This document shows, piece after piece, positions 53,422-61,726 of a DNA stretch of 64,000 nt. A program made the translations under genes and the position numbers. The stretch is taken from NCBI GenBank assembly GCA_963678555.2, contig CAXXJA010000002.1, forward strand, positions 620,001 through 684,000, in the 5' to 3' direction. The notes beneath the pieces were generated by a model. That model was not told the origin of the DNA. It saw only the letters and a program-made list of their open reading frames with translations, and did not search any database. The stretch comes from SABI01 sp963678555 (lineage in GTDB: Bacteria; Spirochaetota; Spirochaetia; Sphaerochaetales; Sphaerochaetaceae). Position 1 is the stretch's first letter, and every line of letters begins with the position of its first letter.

Positions 53422-54408
53422 TTAATCAAGAACTTTCGGTCCGTACAATGTATCGAAATAGAGCATGTCAGTAGAAAGTATCTTATCGAGTCCGGGAATG
53501 GTCTTCCGGTAGGACTCCAGGGTTCTCCAGAGTTCGAAGAAATCGGGGTCTGCCTCATAGCTTTCAGCATAGATTCGTGTTGACTCGGCATCCGCCTTAC
53601 CCTTGATATCCTCGCTTTGAGCATATGCCTGCGAAATGATCACCTTCTTGTCATTCTCGGTCTTACCGATCCATTTCGCCATCTGTCCTTCACCGTATGA
53701 TCGGTATGCTTCGGCGATCTGATTTCGTTCCTTGATCATTCTCTGATACACACTCTGAGTCAGGTCATCACTGTACCTGATCTGTCTGATCACGATATCA
53801 ATTACCTCGATACCGAACTCGGTGGTGAACTGGCTGGCCATCTCGAGCATTCTCTTGGACAGCTCTTCTCGACCGATATAGATCACTTCCTGCTGTATTT
53901 CAGTTCGGGTGAGGTTTCTCAGCTGCTCCGCATCTTCAAGACTTTCAACGTTCTGTGCCTGATCCTCGATCTTCAGAATATTGATCTTGTTGGTGTTCCT
54001 GACGGCTTCGTTGAGGTAGTTCTCACTGATGACGGTTCTGATAGTCGAGTCGATCACATCATTCAGGCGCAGAAGCGCATTGGGAACGGTGGTGACAGAC
54101 TGATAAAAGAGACCCGGGTCAGTGATCTTCCACCGTGCGGTGGTATCTACCCAGATGAACTGATTTTCCTTTGTCGGAATTCTCTGGGCGTCCCCGTCCC
54201 AGCTCATGATCTTCTTCGGATAGATAATGACTGTATCTACAACAGGAACACGGATCTTGAGACCTGCATCCTCATGTGTGTTCACGATACGACCGAAACG
54301 GGTAATGACTGCAAGTTCTCCCTCTTCAAGGATGAAGAAGGGTCCGAGAAGAAGGAATATCACAATAAGAACAAGAGCGATGACTCCGGTAGTTATAAGT
54401 TTCTTCAT
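53422..54408 (-). CDS. hflC: HflC-type membrane protease modulator
   Basis: A 328-residue SPFH/band-7 protein. One N-terminal membrane helix (LITTGVIALVLIVIFLLLGP) is followed by EGELAVITRFGRIV, then IRQIRYSDDLTQSVYQRMIKER. That stretch and GYGEGQMAKWIGK-like sequence mark HflC, with the coiled part near 230-290. HflKC forms a large cage around the FtsH protease in the inner membrane. The start overlaps the hflK stop (ATGA). Confidence 0.9.
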   Translation of the reverse strand: MKKLITTGVIALVLIVIFLLLGPFFILEEGELAVITRFGRIVNTHEDAGLKIRVPVVDTVIIYPKKIMSWDGDAQRIPTKENQFIWVDTTARWKITDPGLFYQSVTTVPNALLRLNDVIDSTIRTVISENYLNEAVRNTNKINILKIEDQAQNVESLEDAEQLRNLTRTEIQQEVIYIGREELSKRMLEMASQFTTEFGIEVIDIVIRQIRYSDDLTQSVYQRMIKERNQIAEAYRSYGEGQMAKWIGKTENDKKVIISQAYAQSEDIKGKADAESTRIYAESYEADPDFFELWRTLESYRKTIPGLDKILSTDMLYFDTLYGPKVLD

Positions 54409-55394
54409 TTGACACCTCCCTGACTCTGTACCTGTGAGATAGGCAGGAAGTTTTCAAGTGATTTGTCTATCAGTGTGATAGAACCCTCCTCGGTAGCAGT
54501 GAGGATATCTTCGAGTGTCTCGATATACAGTCTCCTGCTGGTGATCTCTTTGCTCTCTTCGTATGCCTGACGAACCTGGTTGAATCGGGCTACATCACCG
54601 GTTGCATTGTTGACACGCTCTGCAGCATATCCTTCTGCAACCTGAATAATCTTGCTGGCTTCACCCTGTGCTTTCGGAATCTCCTTATTATAGGATTGTT
54701 TCCCTTCATTGATCAGTCGGTTCATGTCCTGTATAGCTTTGTTGACATCCTCAAAAGCATCCTGTACCTCACCTTCGGGTGGGACGATGTTCTGAAGTTT
54801 CACTGTCACTATTCTGACCCCCAGACCGTATGAGTCAAAAGCACTCTGCATCCGTTCCTGCGATTCAACTTCAATAGATGTTCTTTCACTACTCATGATC
54901 GCCAGAATGGGAAGGTCTCCGACAAGCTGATTTATTACACTCTGAGAAATATCTCTGATGGTCTTATCCCGTTCTCTGACATTGAACAGCCAGGCGGCAG
55001 GATCCTCGATCCTGTACTGAATGATCCACTGAACATCAACAATATTGAGATCCCCGGTCAACATGATCGAATCCCCGGCAGTGGAGCCTGAGGGCGTGCT
55101 CATGAAACTACTGGAGAGAGAAGAGCTCTGGGAACCTTGACCGAACGTCATGGTCTGAACAATTCGTGTTGGAACATTGAAGTTCCTATCAATACCGAAC
55201 GGCAGTTTTGTCTGCAGACCCGGACCTACTGTTCTGTTGAACTTGCCAAATCTGAGCACTACTGACTGTTCACTCTGATCCACTACAAAGAAACTGCTCA
55301 TGACCGTTATAATAAGCAATACGATCGCTATGGCAGCTACTATCAGTTTAGGACTCAGGCGAAACTGCTGTCGGGATGAACCCGAGTTTTCCAT
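54405..55394 (-). CDS. hflK: HflK-type membrane protease modulator
   Basis: A 329-residue SPFH/band-7 protein. A short cytoplasmic N-terminus, one membrane helix (LIVAAIAIVLLIITVMSSFFVV), then VDQSEQSVVLRFGKFNRTVGPGL, with the IVDVQWIIQYRIEDPAAWLFNV stretch typical of HflK. It lacks the long Gly-rich N-terminus of E. coli HflK. GGAGG precedes the start. It forms a two-gene operon with hflC. Confidence 0.9.
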   Translation of the reverse strand: MENSGSSRQQFRLSPKLIVAAIAIVLLIITVMSSFFVVDQSEQSVVLRFGKFNRTVGPGLQTKLPFGIDRNFNVPTRIVQTMTFGQGSQSSSLSSSFMSTPSGSTAGDSIMLTGDLNIVDVQWIIQYRIEDPAAWLFNVRERDKTIRDISQSVINQLVGDLPILAIMSSERTSIEVESQERMQSAFDSYGLGVRIVTVKLQNIVPPEGEVQDAFEDVNKAIQDMNRLINEGKQSYNKEIPKAQGEASKIIQVAEGYAAERVNNATGDVARFNQVRQAYEESKEITSRRLYIETLEDILTATEEGSITLIDKSLENFLPISQVQSQGGVK

Positions 55395-55467
55395 TATTTT
55401 CCTCCTCGAAGAATCGGAAAGAATCTGGAGGAACCTTTTCCTCCTCGCTTCTTCCGTTCACAGTATT

Positions 55468-55496
55468 AATGTAATGCAGATATCTGCCATGGTCAA
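55468..55496 (-). promoter_or_regulatory. Promoter of hflKC
   Basis: Minus strand TTGACC (55496-55491), 17-bp spacer, TACATT (55473-55468). The leader to hflK is about 67 nt. Confidence 0.55.
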
Positions 55497-55760
55497 TGAA
55501 CGAGAGTTGCCGAATCTGCCCCGGTTCATTGTTTTATCTCTCAGATTGTATCTTTCTGATTCCTGGCCGTCTCTGTACACACGTATGTGAGATAACCGTT
55601 CTTCCGTTTTACAGCTTGATCATGATGATCTGTTCTCATCCTCTGGTACGAATAGGTAGCTGATACGCTGACCTGCCCATCGCCTACATCGAGGAAACGC
55701 ATTATGGTCTGCCTTGCCTCCTTCTGCGTATGTTCCGGTCTATTCTTTGTCAGTCCCTGA
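55497..55760. other. Rest of the hflK-metG gap, no supported gene
   Basis: Together with the hflKC leader this makes about 400 bases without a clear gene. On the minus strand a frame from an ATG at about 55702 to 55541 would encode about 53 residues (MRFLDVGDGQVSVS...), with only a distant AAGG. I recognise no family and leave it unannotated. Confidence 0.4.
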
Positions 55761-55789
55761 TTGAAAAAGAGAGGCACAGAGGGTATAGT
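55761..55789 (+). promoter_or_regulatory. Leaderless promoter of metG
   Basis: TTGAAA (55761-55766), exactly 17 bp, TATAGT (55784-55789), then 7 nt to the ATG at 55797. No Shine-Dalgarno is present. This is the clearest case of the leaderless series. Confidence 0.65.
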
Positions 55790-55796
55790 ACATGAC

Positions 55797-57974
55797 ATGA
55801 AAAAACGACTCGTCACCTCAGCCCTTCCCTATGTGAACAACATTCCTCATCTGGGAAACCTCCTTCAGGTTCTCTCTGCCGACTGTTTCAGCCGATTCTG
55901 CCGTATGAAAGGATATGAGACCCTCTATGTATGCGGCACCGATGAATACGGGACCGCCAGTGAGACCCGCGCACTTCAGGAAGGCATCACTCCCCGGGAA
56001 CTCTGTGACCGCTATCATGTCATCCATCGCGATATATACGAATGGTTTGAGATAGCTTTTGACCATTTTGGTCGTACAAGCACGCAGTATCAGACAGATA
56101 TTGTCCAGGATATCTTCACCAAGGTGGATAAAGCTGGATATATCTCAGAGAAGACGATCGAACAGCTCTACTGTGAACATGATCAGCGGTTTCTTGCTGA
56201 CCGGTTCGTGCATGGAATCTGCCCGAAATGCGGTGCTTCAGGAGCACGCGGTGATCAGTGCGACTCCTGCCAGTCGCTCCTTGACCCTTCCGAACTGATA
56301 GAACCGACCTGTTCCGTCTGCGGCAACACCCCGGTAATGAAGAGTACGAAACATCTCTATATCGATCTTCCGAAGGCGCTTCCCCTGCTGCAGGAATGGA
56401 TGGATACAGCTTCAGTGGAAGGATTCTGGGCAAAGAATGCGATACAGGTAACCAAGAGCTGGATACGTGACGGGCTCAAGGAACGTGCAATCACCCGTGA
56501 TCTTAAATGGGGAATTCCTGTTCCGAAGAAGGGCTATGAGGATAAGGTGTTCTATGTCTGGTTTGACGCACCGATCGGCTATATTTCGATCACTGCAGAG
56601 TACACCGACGAGTGGAAAACCTGGTGGCACAATAACGATGAGGTTGAACTGTTCCAGTTCATCGGAAAGGACAACATCCCGTTCCATACGGTCATCTTCC
56701 CCTCATCGCTTCTTGCCTCCGGGGACCCGTGGACGATGCTGCACCATATGAGCAGCTCGGAGTACCTGAACTATGAGGACGGCAAGTTCTCCAAGTCGCT
56801 CGGAATCGGAATCTTCGGCAATGATGTCCAGGATACCGGTATCCCGGCGGATGTATGGAGATTCTATATGTTCTATAACCGCCCTGAGAAAGCTGATGTG
56901 ACCTTCACCTGGAAGGACTTTCAGGAAAAGGTAAACAAGGAACTGATCGGGAACCTTTCGAACCTGGTAAACAGGACACTTTCGTTCGTTGAGAAGTTCT
57001 ACGGCGGCGATGTCAGTTCCTATTCCGTTGATACTGCTCTGATGGAACAGATCCGGATACAGGAGCAGAAGATCGACAACGCCTTCGAGCATGCCGAACT
57101 CAGAGATGCTCTTCGTGAACTTCTGGCCCTCTCCTCAATCGGAAACAAGGCCTTCCAGGATGGAGAGCCGTGGAAAATGAGGAAGGAATCGCCAGAAGAG
57201 ACGGGAAGCCTTCTCAAGACTCTGGTGATACTTATTCGGGATATCGGGTATCTCTCACAGCCGTTCATGCCTGCAACCGGAAGAAGGATTCTCTCCTTCC
57301 TCAGTGCAGAGCAGACTGCCTATGAGGATCTGTCGACAGAAGAGGGTATCGGAACACTGAAAGAGATCGAACATCTGTTCAGCAAGCTTGAGGATGAACG
57401 GATAGAGGAACTGAGAAATACGTATAAAGGAAAACAGGATACGAAGATGGAACAGGAAAAAGAAGAACAGGTAAGCATCGCTCAGGACTTTGCTGACAGA
57501 GTTTCTCTCGTGGCAGGGAAAATCGTGGAGATTGAACGGCACCCGAAAGGTGAGTTCCTCTACATCCTTCAGCTTGATACCGGAAAGGAGGAGCGCACTC
57601 AGATCGTCTCCTCTATCGTACCGTACTATACTGAAGAGGAACTGCTCGGAAGGAATATCATTCTTGTTGAGAACCTGAAGCCGGCTAATTTCCGCTCAGT
57701 CAAGTCCCGTGGAATGCTTCTTGCGGCAAGTGACCGTGATGCAGAGCCCCACACGACCTGCGAAGTGATCTTTGCCGATGATGTTGAGCCCGGCACCTCC
57801 TTCCTTCCGGAAGGGTCCCAGGCACCCGAACAGCGCAAGCAGCTGAAGGCGGATGTGTTTTTTAATTTCAACCTGATCAGTGAAGACGGAATCGTGAAGA
57901 TCGACGGAAAGCCGGTAGCAGCAGAGGGCAAAGCGCTGAAGGTGCACACCTATGTGAACGGGGATATCGGTTAG
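55797..57974 (+). CDS. metG: Methionyl-tRNA synthetase
   Basis: Charges tRNA-Met. The protein has 725 residues from the ATG at 55797 (MKKRLVTSALPYVN); the open frame begins 36 bases earlier at a TTG that is part of the -35 box. The HIGH-type motif is NIPHLGN. The zinc knuckle has four CxxC pairs between about 130 and 180. The KMSKS-type loop reads GKFSKSLG. A C-terminal EMAP-like tRNA-binding domain starts near 570 (FADRVSLVAGKIVEIERHP), as in dimeric enzymes. It is followed immediately by the FemABX gene. Confidence 0.96.
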   Translation: MKKRLVTSALPYVNNIPHLGNLLQVLSADCFSRFCRMKGYETLYVCGTDEYGTASETRALQEGITPRELCDRYHVIHRDIYEWFEIAFDHFGRTSTQYQTDIVQDIFTKVDKAGYISEKTIEQLYCEHDQRFLADRFVHGICPKCGASGARGDQCDSCQSLLDPSELIEPTCSVCGNTPVMKSTKHLYIDLPKALPLLQEWMDTASVEGFWAKNAIQVTKSWIRDGLKERAITRDLKWGIPVPKKGYEDKVFYVWFDAPIGYISITAEYTDEWKTWWHNNDEVELFQFIGKDNIPFHTVIFPSSLLASGDPWTMLHHMSSSEYLNYEDGKFSKSLGIGIFGNDVQDTGIPADVWRFYMFYNRPEKADVTFTWKDFQEKVNKELIGNLSNLVNRTLSFVEKFYGGDVSSYSVDTALMEQIRIQEQKIDNAFEHAELRDALRELLALSSIGNKAFQDGEPWKMRKESPEETGSLLKTLVILIRDIGYLSQPFMPATGRRILSFLSAEQTAYEDLSTEEGIGTLKEIEHLFSKLEDERIEELRNTYKGKQDTKMEQEKEEQVSIAQDFADRVSLVAGKIVEIERHPKGEFLYILQLDTGKEERTQIVSSIVPYYTEEELLGRNIILVENLKPANFRSVKSRGMLLAASDRDAEPHTTCEVIFADDVEPGTSFLPEGSQAPEQRKQLKADVFFNFNLISEDGIVKIDGKPVAAEGKALKVHTYVNGDIG

Positions 57975-58949
57975 ATGGTTCAGCCTGTTCATCTTACACC
58001 TGTCGGTATCGATGAACTCCCCGAAGAAGGCCATCCCCTGACCACCAGGCAGTGGGCCTTGATAAAACGTCTGAACGGATGGTCAGCCCATCCGTTCACA
58101 CTCCCTTCGACAGGAAGACACCTGCTCATACTGGAAAAAAGAATTCTCTTTCTGCGAATCGGGTATGTACCCTATGCGGATCTGAGCGAGGTGAGTGAGG
58201 ATGTGCTGCTTCAGATTACCCGTGAGGTCATCAGTCTGACGGGCCTTGCCTTCCTATTCATCAGATATGAGTTGGCCTATGGCCTGAAGCTGACCGGCTC
58301 TCTCGGTCACAGGAGTATTCACCGGTGCCCGCACCCGGTGCAGCCGGCATCTTCAGTTCTGATCCACCTTTCAGCAGAGTACCAGAGGGTACGTGAGGGC
58401 TATACGAAACGGGCGAAACGGGCACTGAGGAAAAGTCTGCAGGCTCATGCAGACACGATGCTCTCCGACGGACAGCCTTCCCACATTGAACGGTACCTGT
58501 CGCTCTATCGTGAGACCGCTGCCAGGGACGGGTTTCATGCAAGGAGCAGCGAGTATATCAGAGGGGTGCTGAACATGCCGGGAGCAAACCTCTTTCTGAC
58601 CTTCTACCGGGAGGATATCGTGGGAGGCATTATCACCCTGGAAAGTGAAACTCACATCCTCTACCTGTTCGGGGCAACTGCGCGAGACCTGCCGTTCCCG
58701 GCAGGATACCAGCTCCAGGATGCCGTGATACGGTATGCCTGCGATAAGGGACTTTCCGAATATGATCTGCACGGTATCGGAACCGAAGGTGACCACCTGA
58801 GCTCTCTCACCCTATTCAAGACATCGTTCGGAGGTCAGATCGTCCATCGCGAGAAGGGTGTCGATGTAGTTCCCCAGTATCCTCTGCTGTATACGCTGTA
58901 CCGGGGCATTGAGAACATCAGGATGCGGCGGGCACGAAATCGGCACTAG
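57975..58949 (+). CDS. FemABX-type peptidoglycan bridge/acyltransferase protein
   Basis: A 324-residue protein of the GNAT-like FemABX fold, which adds amino acids to lipid II from aminoacyl-tRNA. A basic helix with YTKRAKRALRKSLQAHA (about 137-153) and the motif LYRETAARDGFHARS are typical. DIVGGIITLESETHILYLFGA and YDLHGIGTEGDHLSSLTLFKTSFGG complete the second half. The ATG follows the metG stop directly, so it is co-transcribed. Its tail overlaps the stop of convergent murD, and the pairing suggests a cell-wall role. Confidence 0.75.
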   Translation: MVQPVHLTPVGIDELPEEGHPLTTRQWALIKRLNGWSAHPFTLPSTGRHLLILEKRILFLRIGYVPYADLSEVSEDVLLQITREVISLTGLAFLFIRYELAYGLKLTGSLGHRSIHRCPHPVQPASSVLIHLSAEYQRVREGYTKRAKRALRKSLQAHADTMLSDGQPSHIERYLSLYRETAARDGFHARSSEYIRGVLNMPGANLFLTFYREDIVGGIITLESETHILYLFGATARDLPFPAGYQLQDAVIRYACDKGLSEYDLHGIGTEGDHLSSLTLFKTSFGGQIVHREKGVDVVPQYPLLYTLYRGIENIRMRRARNRH

Positions 58950-60163
58950 AGAGCATTGACCTCACGTGCAAAAATATCTCCCCTCTCATCCGAATGGCGG
59001 AACAGGGAGAAGCTCGCTGCCCCCGGGGAGAGTATCACATCACACTCGTCATCCATGTGAGCAGCACGGATAGATGCGAGCACGGCTTCCTTCATCGAGA
59101 AAAACAGACCGAGATAGGGGATACCCTGTTCTTCGAGGAGCGGGATCAAAGCACGGTCAGTTGCGCTGCCGGCAAGCAGGCATACTGCCTGTGCCTTCCT
59201 GAGATATTCGGTGAGAATCGAGTAGTCTGAGTGTTTGTCAGACCCTCCGCAGATCAGTATGTAGGGTCTGCTGTGCTCTGTGAGCGTATGGATCGTCGCT
59301 TCAGGGATGGTCGCCGCTGAATCATCATACCATGCGGTTTTGCCGGTGCTGCGGATGAACTGATTCCGGTGAGGAAGCGTGGTGAACTCCTGGTGAGAAG
59401 CAGCATCATACAGTTCGGATAGTACACGGTACGTCCTCACCGTTTCAGGAATGTGATACCCTCCGGTTCTGAGGAATTCATATGCCTGATTGTTGTAATA
59501 GACTGTGCCTGAATCGAGAGCATAGAGCTGCATTTTTTCATCGATGTATTCACTGACAGAGCCATAATAGTCCTGATGGTCAGGGAAGAGTGAGGTCAGG
59601 AACAGGGATGAGAACCGTAGTCCGTCAGGGATGCCGTACCAGAAGAGATCACGTATCTGAAAGGATGAGAGCTCGATGACGAGGGTGACTGATCCGTTGA
59701 TCGAACCCAGAGCAGTGAGAGTCTCAAAACCGCTGACTCCGATGTTGCCGCTGACAAGCACCTCTCTGCCCTCCCTGCAAAGCAGCTGTCTCAAGGTATT
59801 CACGGTGGAACTCTTTCCCTTTGTACCGCTTACACCGATCAGTTCGACCGAGGGTCTGGAGGCGCAGTAGGTGAGCAGTTCCCTGATGTCGGTAGTCGTC
59901 TTCGCTTCGCTGCCGGTCAGAAGGGGACGGTCCGGGGATACTGCGGGGCTCTTGATGATGAGGTCTGCCCACCTCACATCCTCCGGTTCATGGCGGCCGA
60001 GGGTATACCTGACGCTCAGATCAGAGAGCTGCCCTATGGCTTCGGGGAGCTGGGAGGAACTCTTCAGGTCGGTGATACGCACCGAATCCCCTCTGTGTGC
60101 ATAATATCGAGCTGCAGCCGACCCTCCGCCGTGCAGTCCCAGACCGAATATAAGAACGTTCAT
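58946..60163 (-). CDS. murD: UDP-N-acetylmuramoylalanine-D-glutamate ligase
   Basis: Adds D-glutamate to UDP-MurNAc-L-Ala in peptidoglycan synthesis. At 405 residues it is slightly shorter than E. coli MurD (438). The N-terminus MNVLIFGLGLHGGGSAAARY holds the UDP-binding glycines. The ATP loop is VSGTKGKSSTVNTL. Later motifs include ELSSFQI and LFPDHQDYYGS. The stop codon shares CTAG with the FemABX stop. The start at 60163 replaces a longer frame that has no support. TATAAT (60178-60173) ends 9 nt before the ATG and there is no Shine-Dalgarno. Confidence 0.93.
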   Translation of the reverse strand: MNVLIFGLGLHGGGSAAARYYAHRGDSVRITDLKSSSQLPEAIGQLSDLSVRYTLGRHEPEDVRWADLIIKSPAVSPDRPLLTGSEAKTTTDIRELLTYCASRPSVELIGVSGTKGKSSTVNTLRQLLCREGREVLVSGNIGVSGFETLTALGSINGSVTLVIELSSFQIRDLFWYGIPDGLRFSSLFLTSLFPDHQDYYGSVSEYIDEKMQLYALDSGTVYYNNQAYEFLRTGGYHIPETVRTYRVLSELYDAASHQEFTTLPHRNQFIRSTGKTAWYDDSAATIPEATIHTLTEHSRPYILICGGSDKHSDYSILTEYLRKAQAVCLLAGSATDRALIPLLEEQGIPYLGLFFSMKEAVLASIRAAHMDDECDVILSPGAASFSLFRHSDERGDIFAREVNAL

Positions 60164-60285
60164 ACAGATACGATTATAAGCTGTACCGTACAGTTTTCCT
60201 ATATGAATCTGCCGGTGTGGGACCGATTCTCTGGCTGAAGATACAGAAACAACCCGGGTGCAGAAAAAAGAGATCAACGATACCC

Positions 60286-60314
60286 TTGACCTAAATCGCT
60301 ATACCCTACATAAT
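60286..60314 (+). promoter_or_regulatory. Promoter of the small basic protein
   Basis: TTGACC (60286-60291), 17-bp spacer, CATAAT (60309-60314). The predicted start near 60321 gives a leader of about 37 nt containing AAGGAG. Confidence 0.65.
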
Positions 60315-60357
60315 AGCCGACGTAATTACACTATACTTATCGGTAAGGAGTCCTATT

Positions 60358-60450
60358 GTGCCTTGTGGTAGAAAAAGAAAAAGACATAAGATTGCAACAC
60401 ATAAGCGAAAGAAAAAGCTTAGGAAGAACAGACATAAGAATAAGAAGTAA
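60358..60450 (+). CDS. 30-residue highly basic protein, AURKAIP1/COX24 (mS38)-like
   Basis: A GTG-started 30-codon gene with AAGGAG 7 nt upstream and its own promoter. It reads MPCGRKRKRHKIATHKRKKK and then LRKNRHKNKK; 18 of 30 residues are Lys, Arg or His. The core KRHKIATHKRKKKLRKNRHK matches the short motif of AURKAIP1/COX24 proteins, known in mitochondria as ribosomal protein mS38. Similar mini-proteins occur in some bacteria. Its place directly before the rpsF cluster supports a ribosomal role. Function is inferred. Confidence 0.75.
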   Translation: MPCGRKRKRHKIATHKRKKKLRKNRHKNKK

Positions 60451-60483
60451 TCCTATTCTTAGGCAGTCATGTCACTGAGAACA

Positions 60484-60510
60484 CAAGCCACCGGTCGCTC
60501 CGGTGGCTTG
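60484..60510 (+). terminator. Terminator after the small basic protein
   Basis: CAAGCCACCGG and CCGGTGGCTTG form a perfect 11-bp stem with a TCGCT loop. A weak T-tract (TTGCTTCCTT) follows. Confidence 0.65.
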
Positions 60511-60518
60511 TTGCTTCC

Positions 60519-60546
60519 TTGACACTGATGGTCTCTCTGTGATAGC
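60519..60546 (+). promoter_or_regulatory. Promoter of the rpsF operon
   Basis: TTGACA (60519-60524), 16-bp spacer, GATAGC (60541-60546), with TGT before the -10 as in extended -10 promoters. Confidence 0.55.
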
Positions 60547-60602
60547 GTATCGTGACCTCTTTATCCACCATGCGTGGATCATATAGTCCGTAAGGAGGAA
60601 CT

Positions 60603-60884
60603 ATGAGAAACTATGAATTCACCGTCATCTTCGATCCATCTGACGAAGTTGCGGTACAGGGACTTGAACGGGTGAACGCTCAGTTCGCCGAACATCAAGT
60701 CGAAGTCACCAAGAGTGAAGATATGGGTGTGCGAAACCTTGCATACCAGATCAAGAAACAGGACAAAGGCCACTACCATTACATGGAGCTGAGCGCTGAC
60801 CCCGCAGTCATCGTGACTCTTGAGCATGCGTTCAGACTTATGCAGCCGGTACTGAAGTTCCTGTTTGTCGTTAAGGATAAATAG
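60603..60884 (+). CDS. rpsF: 30S ribosomal protein bS6
   Basis: A 93-residue ribosomal protein that binds 16S rRNA with bS18. MRNYEFTVIFDPSDE at the N-terminus and NLAYQIKKQDKGHYHYMEL are the family's first and second strands. AAGGAGG precedes the start. It heads the rpsF-ssb-rpsR-rplI-dnaB cluster. Confidence 0.95.
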   Translation: MRNYEFTVIFDPSDEVAVQGLERVNAQFAEHQVEVTKSEDMGVRNLAYQIKKQDKGHYHYMELSADPAVIVTLEHAFRLMQPVLKFLFVVKDK

Positions 60885-60909
60885 ACATAACTGAACAGGA
60901 GTGTAACGT

Positions 60910-61389
60910 ATGGCTAACGATATCAACAGCGTTGTCCTCGTCGGAAGACTTACCCGTGATATGGAGCTCAGATACCTCAACAGTGGAACGGCAGTGGGTC
61001 GTTTCTCTCTTGCTGTAAATCGAACGAAGAGGTCAGGAGATGCAAGGGAAGAGGAAGTGAGTTTCTTCGATGTCACGGTATGGGGCCGGCAGGGCGAAGT
61101 TCTGAACAACTACCTGAGCAAAGGTCGACAGGTGTGTGTGAGTGGAGAACTCAGGCAGAGTCGATGGGAACAGGATGGTCAGAGCCGCAGTAGAATCGAG
61201 ATTGTAGCCAATTCGATACAGCTTCTCGGTGGTAACACCGGATCTTCAGGTCAGAGCGAACGCGGTTCCTATACCAATTCGAACAGTGGATACCAGAGCA
61301 ATCAGACTCAGAGCCCTTCACAGGCGAAGACTCCGAGCGGTTCCTCGTTCCCCGGTCCGGAACAGTTCGACGATGACATTCCGTTCTAA
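60910..61389 (+). CDS. ssb: Single-stranded DNA-binding protein
   Basis: A 159-residue SSB. The OB fold covers residues 1-110 (NSVVLVGRLTRDMELRYLNSG, FFDVTVWGRQGE, VSGELRQSRWE). A Ser/Gln/Asn-rich linker follows, and the acidic tail DDDIPF recruits partner proteins. CAGGAG lies upstream. It sits between rpsF and rpsR as in many bacteria. Confidence 0.96.
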   Translation: MANDINSVVLVGRLTRDMELRYLNSGTAVGRFSLAVNRTKRSGDAREEEVSFFDVTVWGRQGEVLNNYLSKGRQVCVSGELRQSRWEQDGQSRSRIEIVANSIQLLGGNTGSSGQSERGSYTNSNSGYQSNQTQSPSQAKTPSGSSFPGPEQFDDDIPF

Positions 61390-61414
61390 AACTGCAGAAG
61401 GAGAAACATATATC

Positions 61415-61714
61415 ATGGCAGATGATAGAGATAGAAACAGTAGCAGCAGAGATGATTCCAATGGTGGAAGAGGCGGTTATTCCGGACGCCGCTTCAATAA
61501 GAGAGGGCCTTATAAGAAGAAGGTCTGTAAGTTCTGTACCCAGGGCCTTGTAGCAGATTACAAGAATCCTGACATGCTCCGGCGATATGTGACGGAAAGA
61601 GGGAAGATCCTTCCCAGCCGCATCACCGGTAACTGTGCAAAACACCAGAGAGCGCTTACCACGGAAATCAAGCGGGCACGTGTACTTGCGTACCTTCCTT
61701 TCGACAGAAAGTAA
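61415..61714 (+). CDS. rpsR: 30S ribosomal protein bS18
   Basis: A 99-residue protein. The first 40 residues are a charged Gly/Arg/Ser-rich extension. The core KVCKFCTQGLVADYKNPDML, then RYVTERGKILPSRITG and KHQRALTTEIKRARVLAYLPF, is the conserved bS18 domain. The frame stays open for 62 codons upstream, overlapping ssb, but AAGGAG just before the ATG at 61415 fixes the start. Confidence 0.96.
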   Translation: MADDRDRNSSSRDDSNGGRGGYSGRRFNKRGPYKKKVCKFCTQGLVADYKNPDMLRRYVTERGKILPSRITGNCAKHQRALTTEIKRARVLAYLPFDRK

Positions 61715-61726
61715 GGATTCCCTGGT

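Noticed and set aside
55541..55702. Possible 53-residue protein on the minus strand between hflK and metG
   Set aside because: The ribosome site is poor and no family is recognised. Conservation data would be needed.
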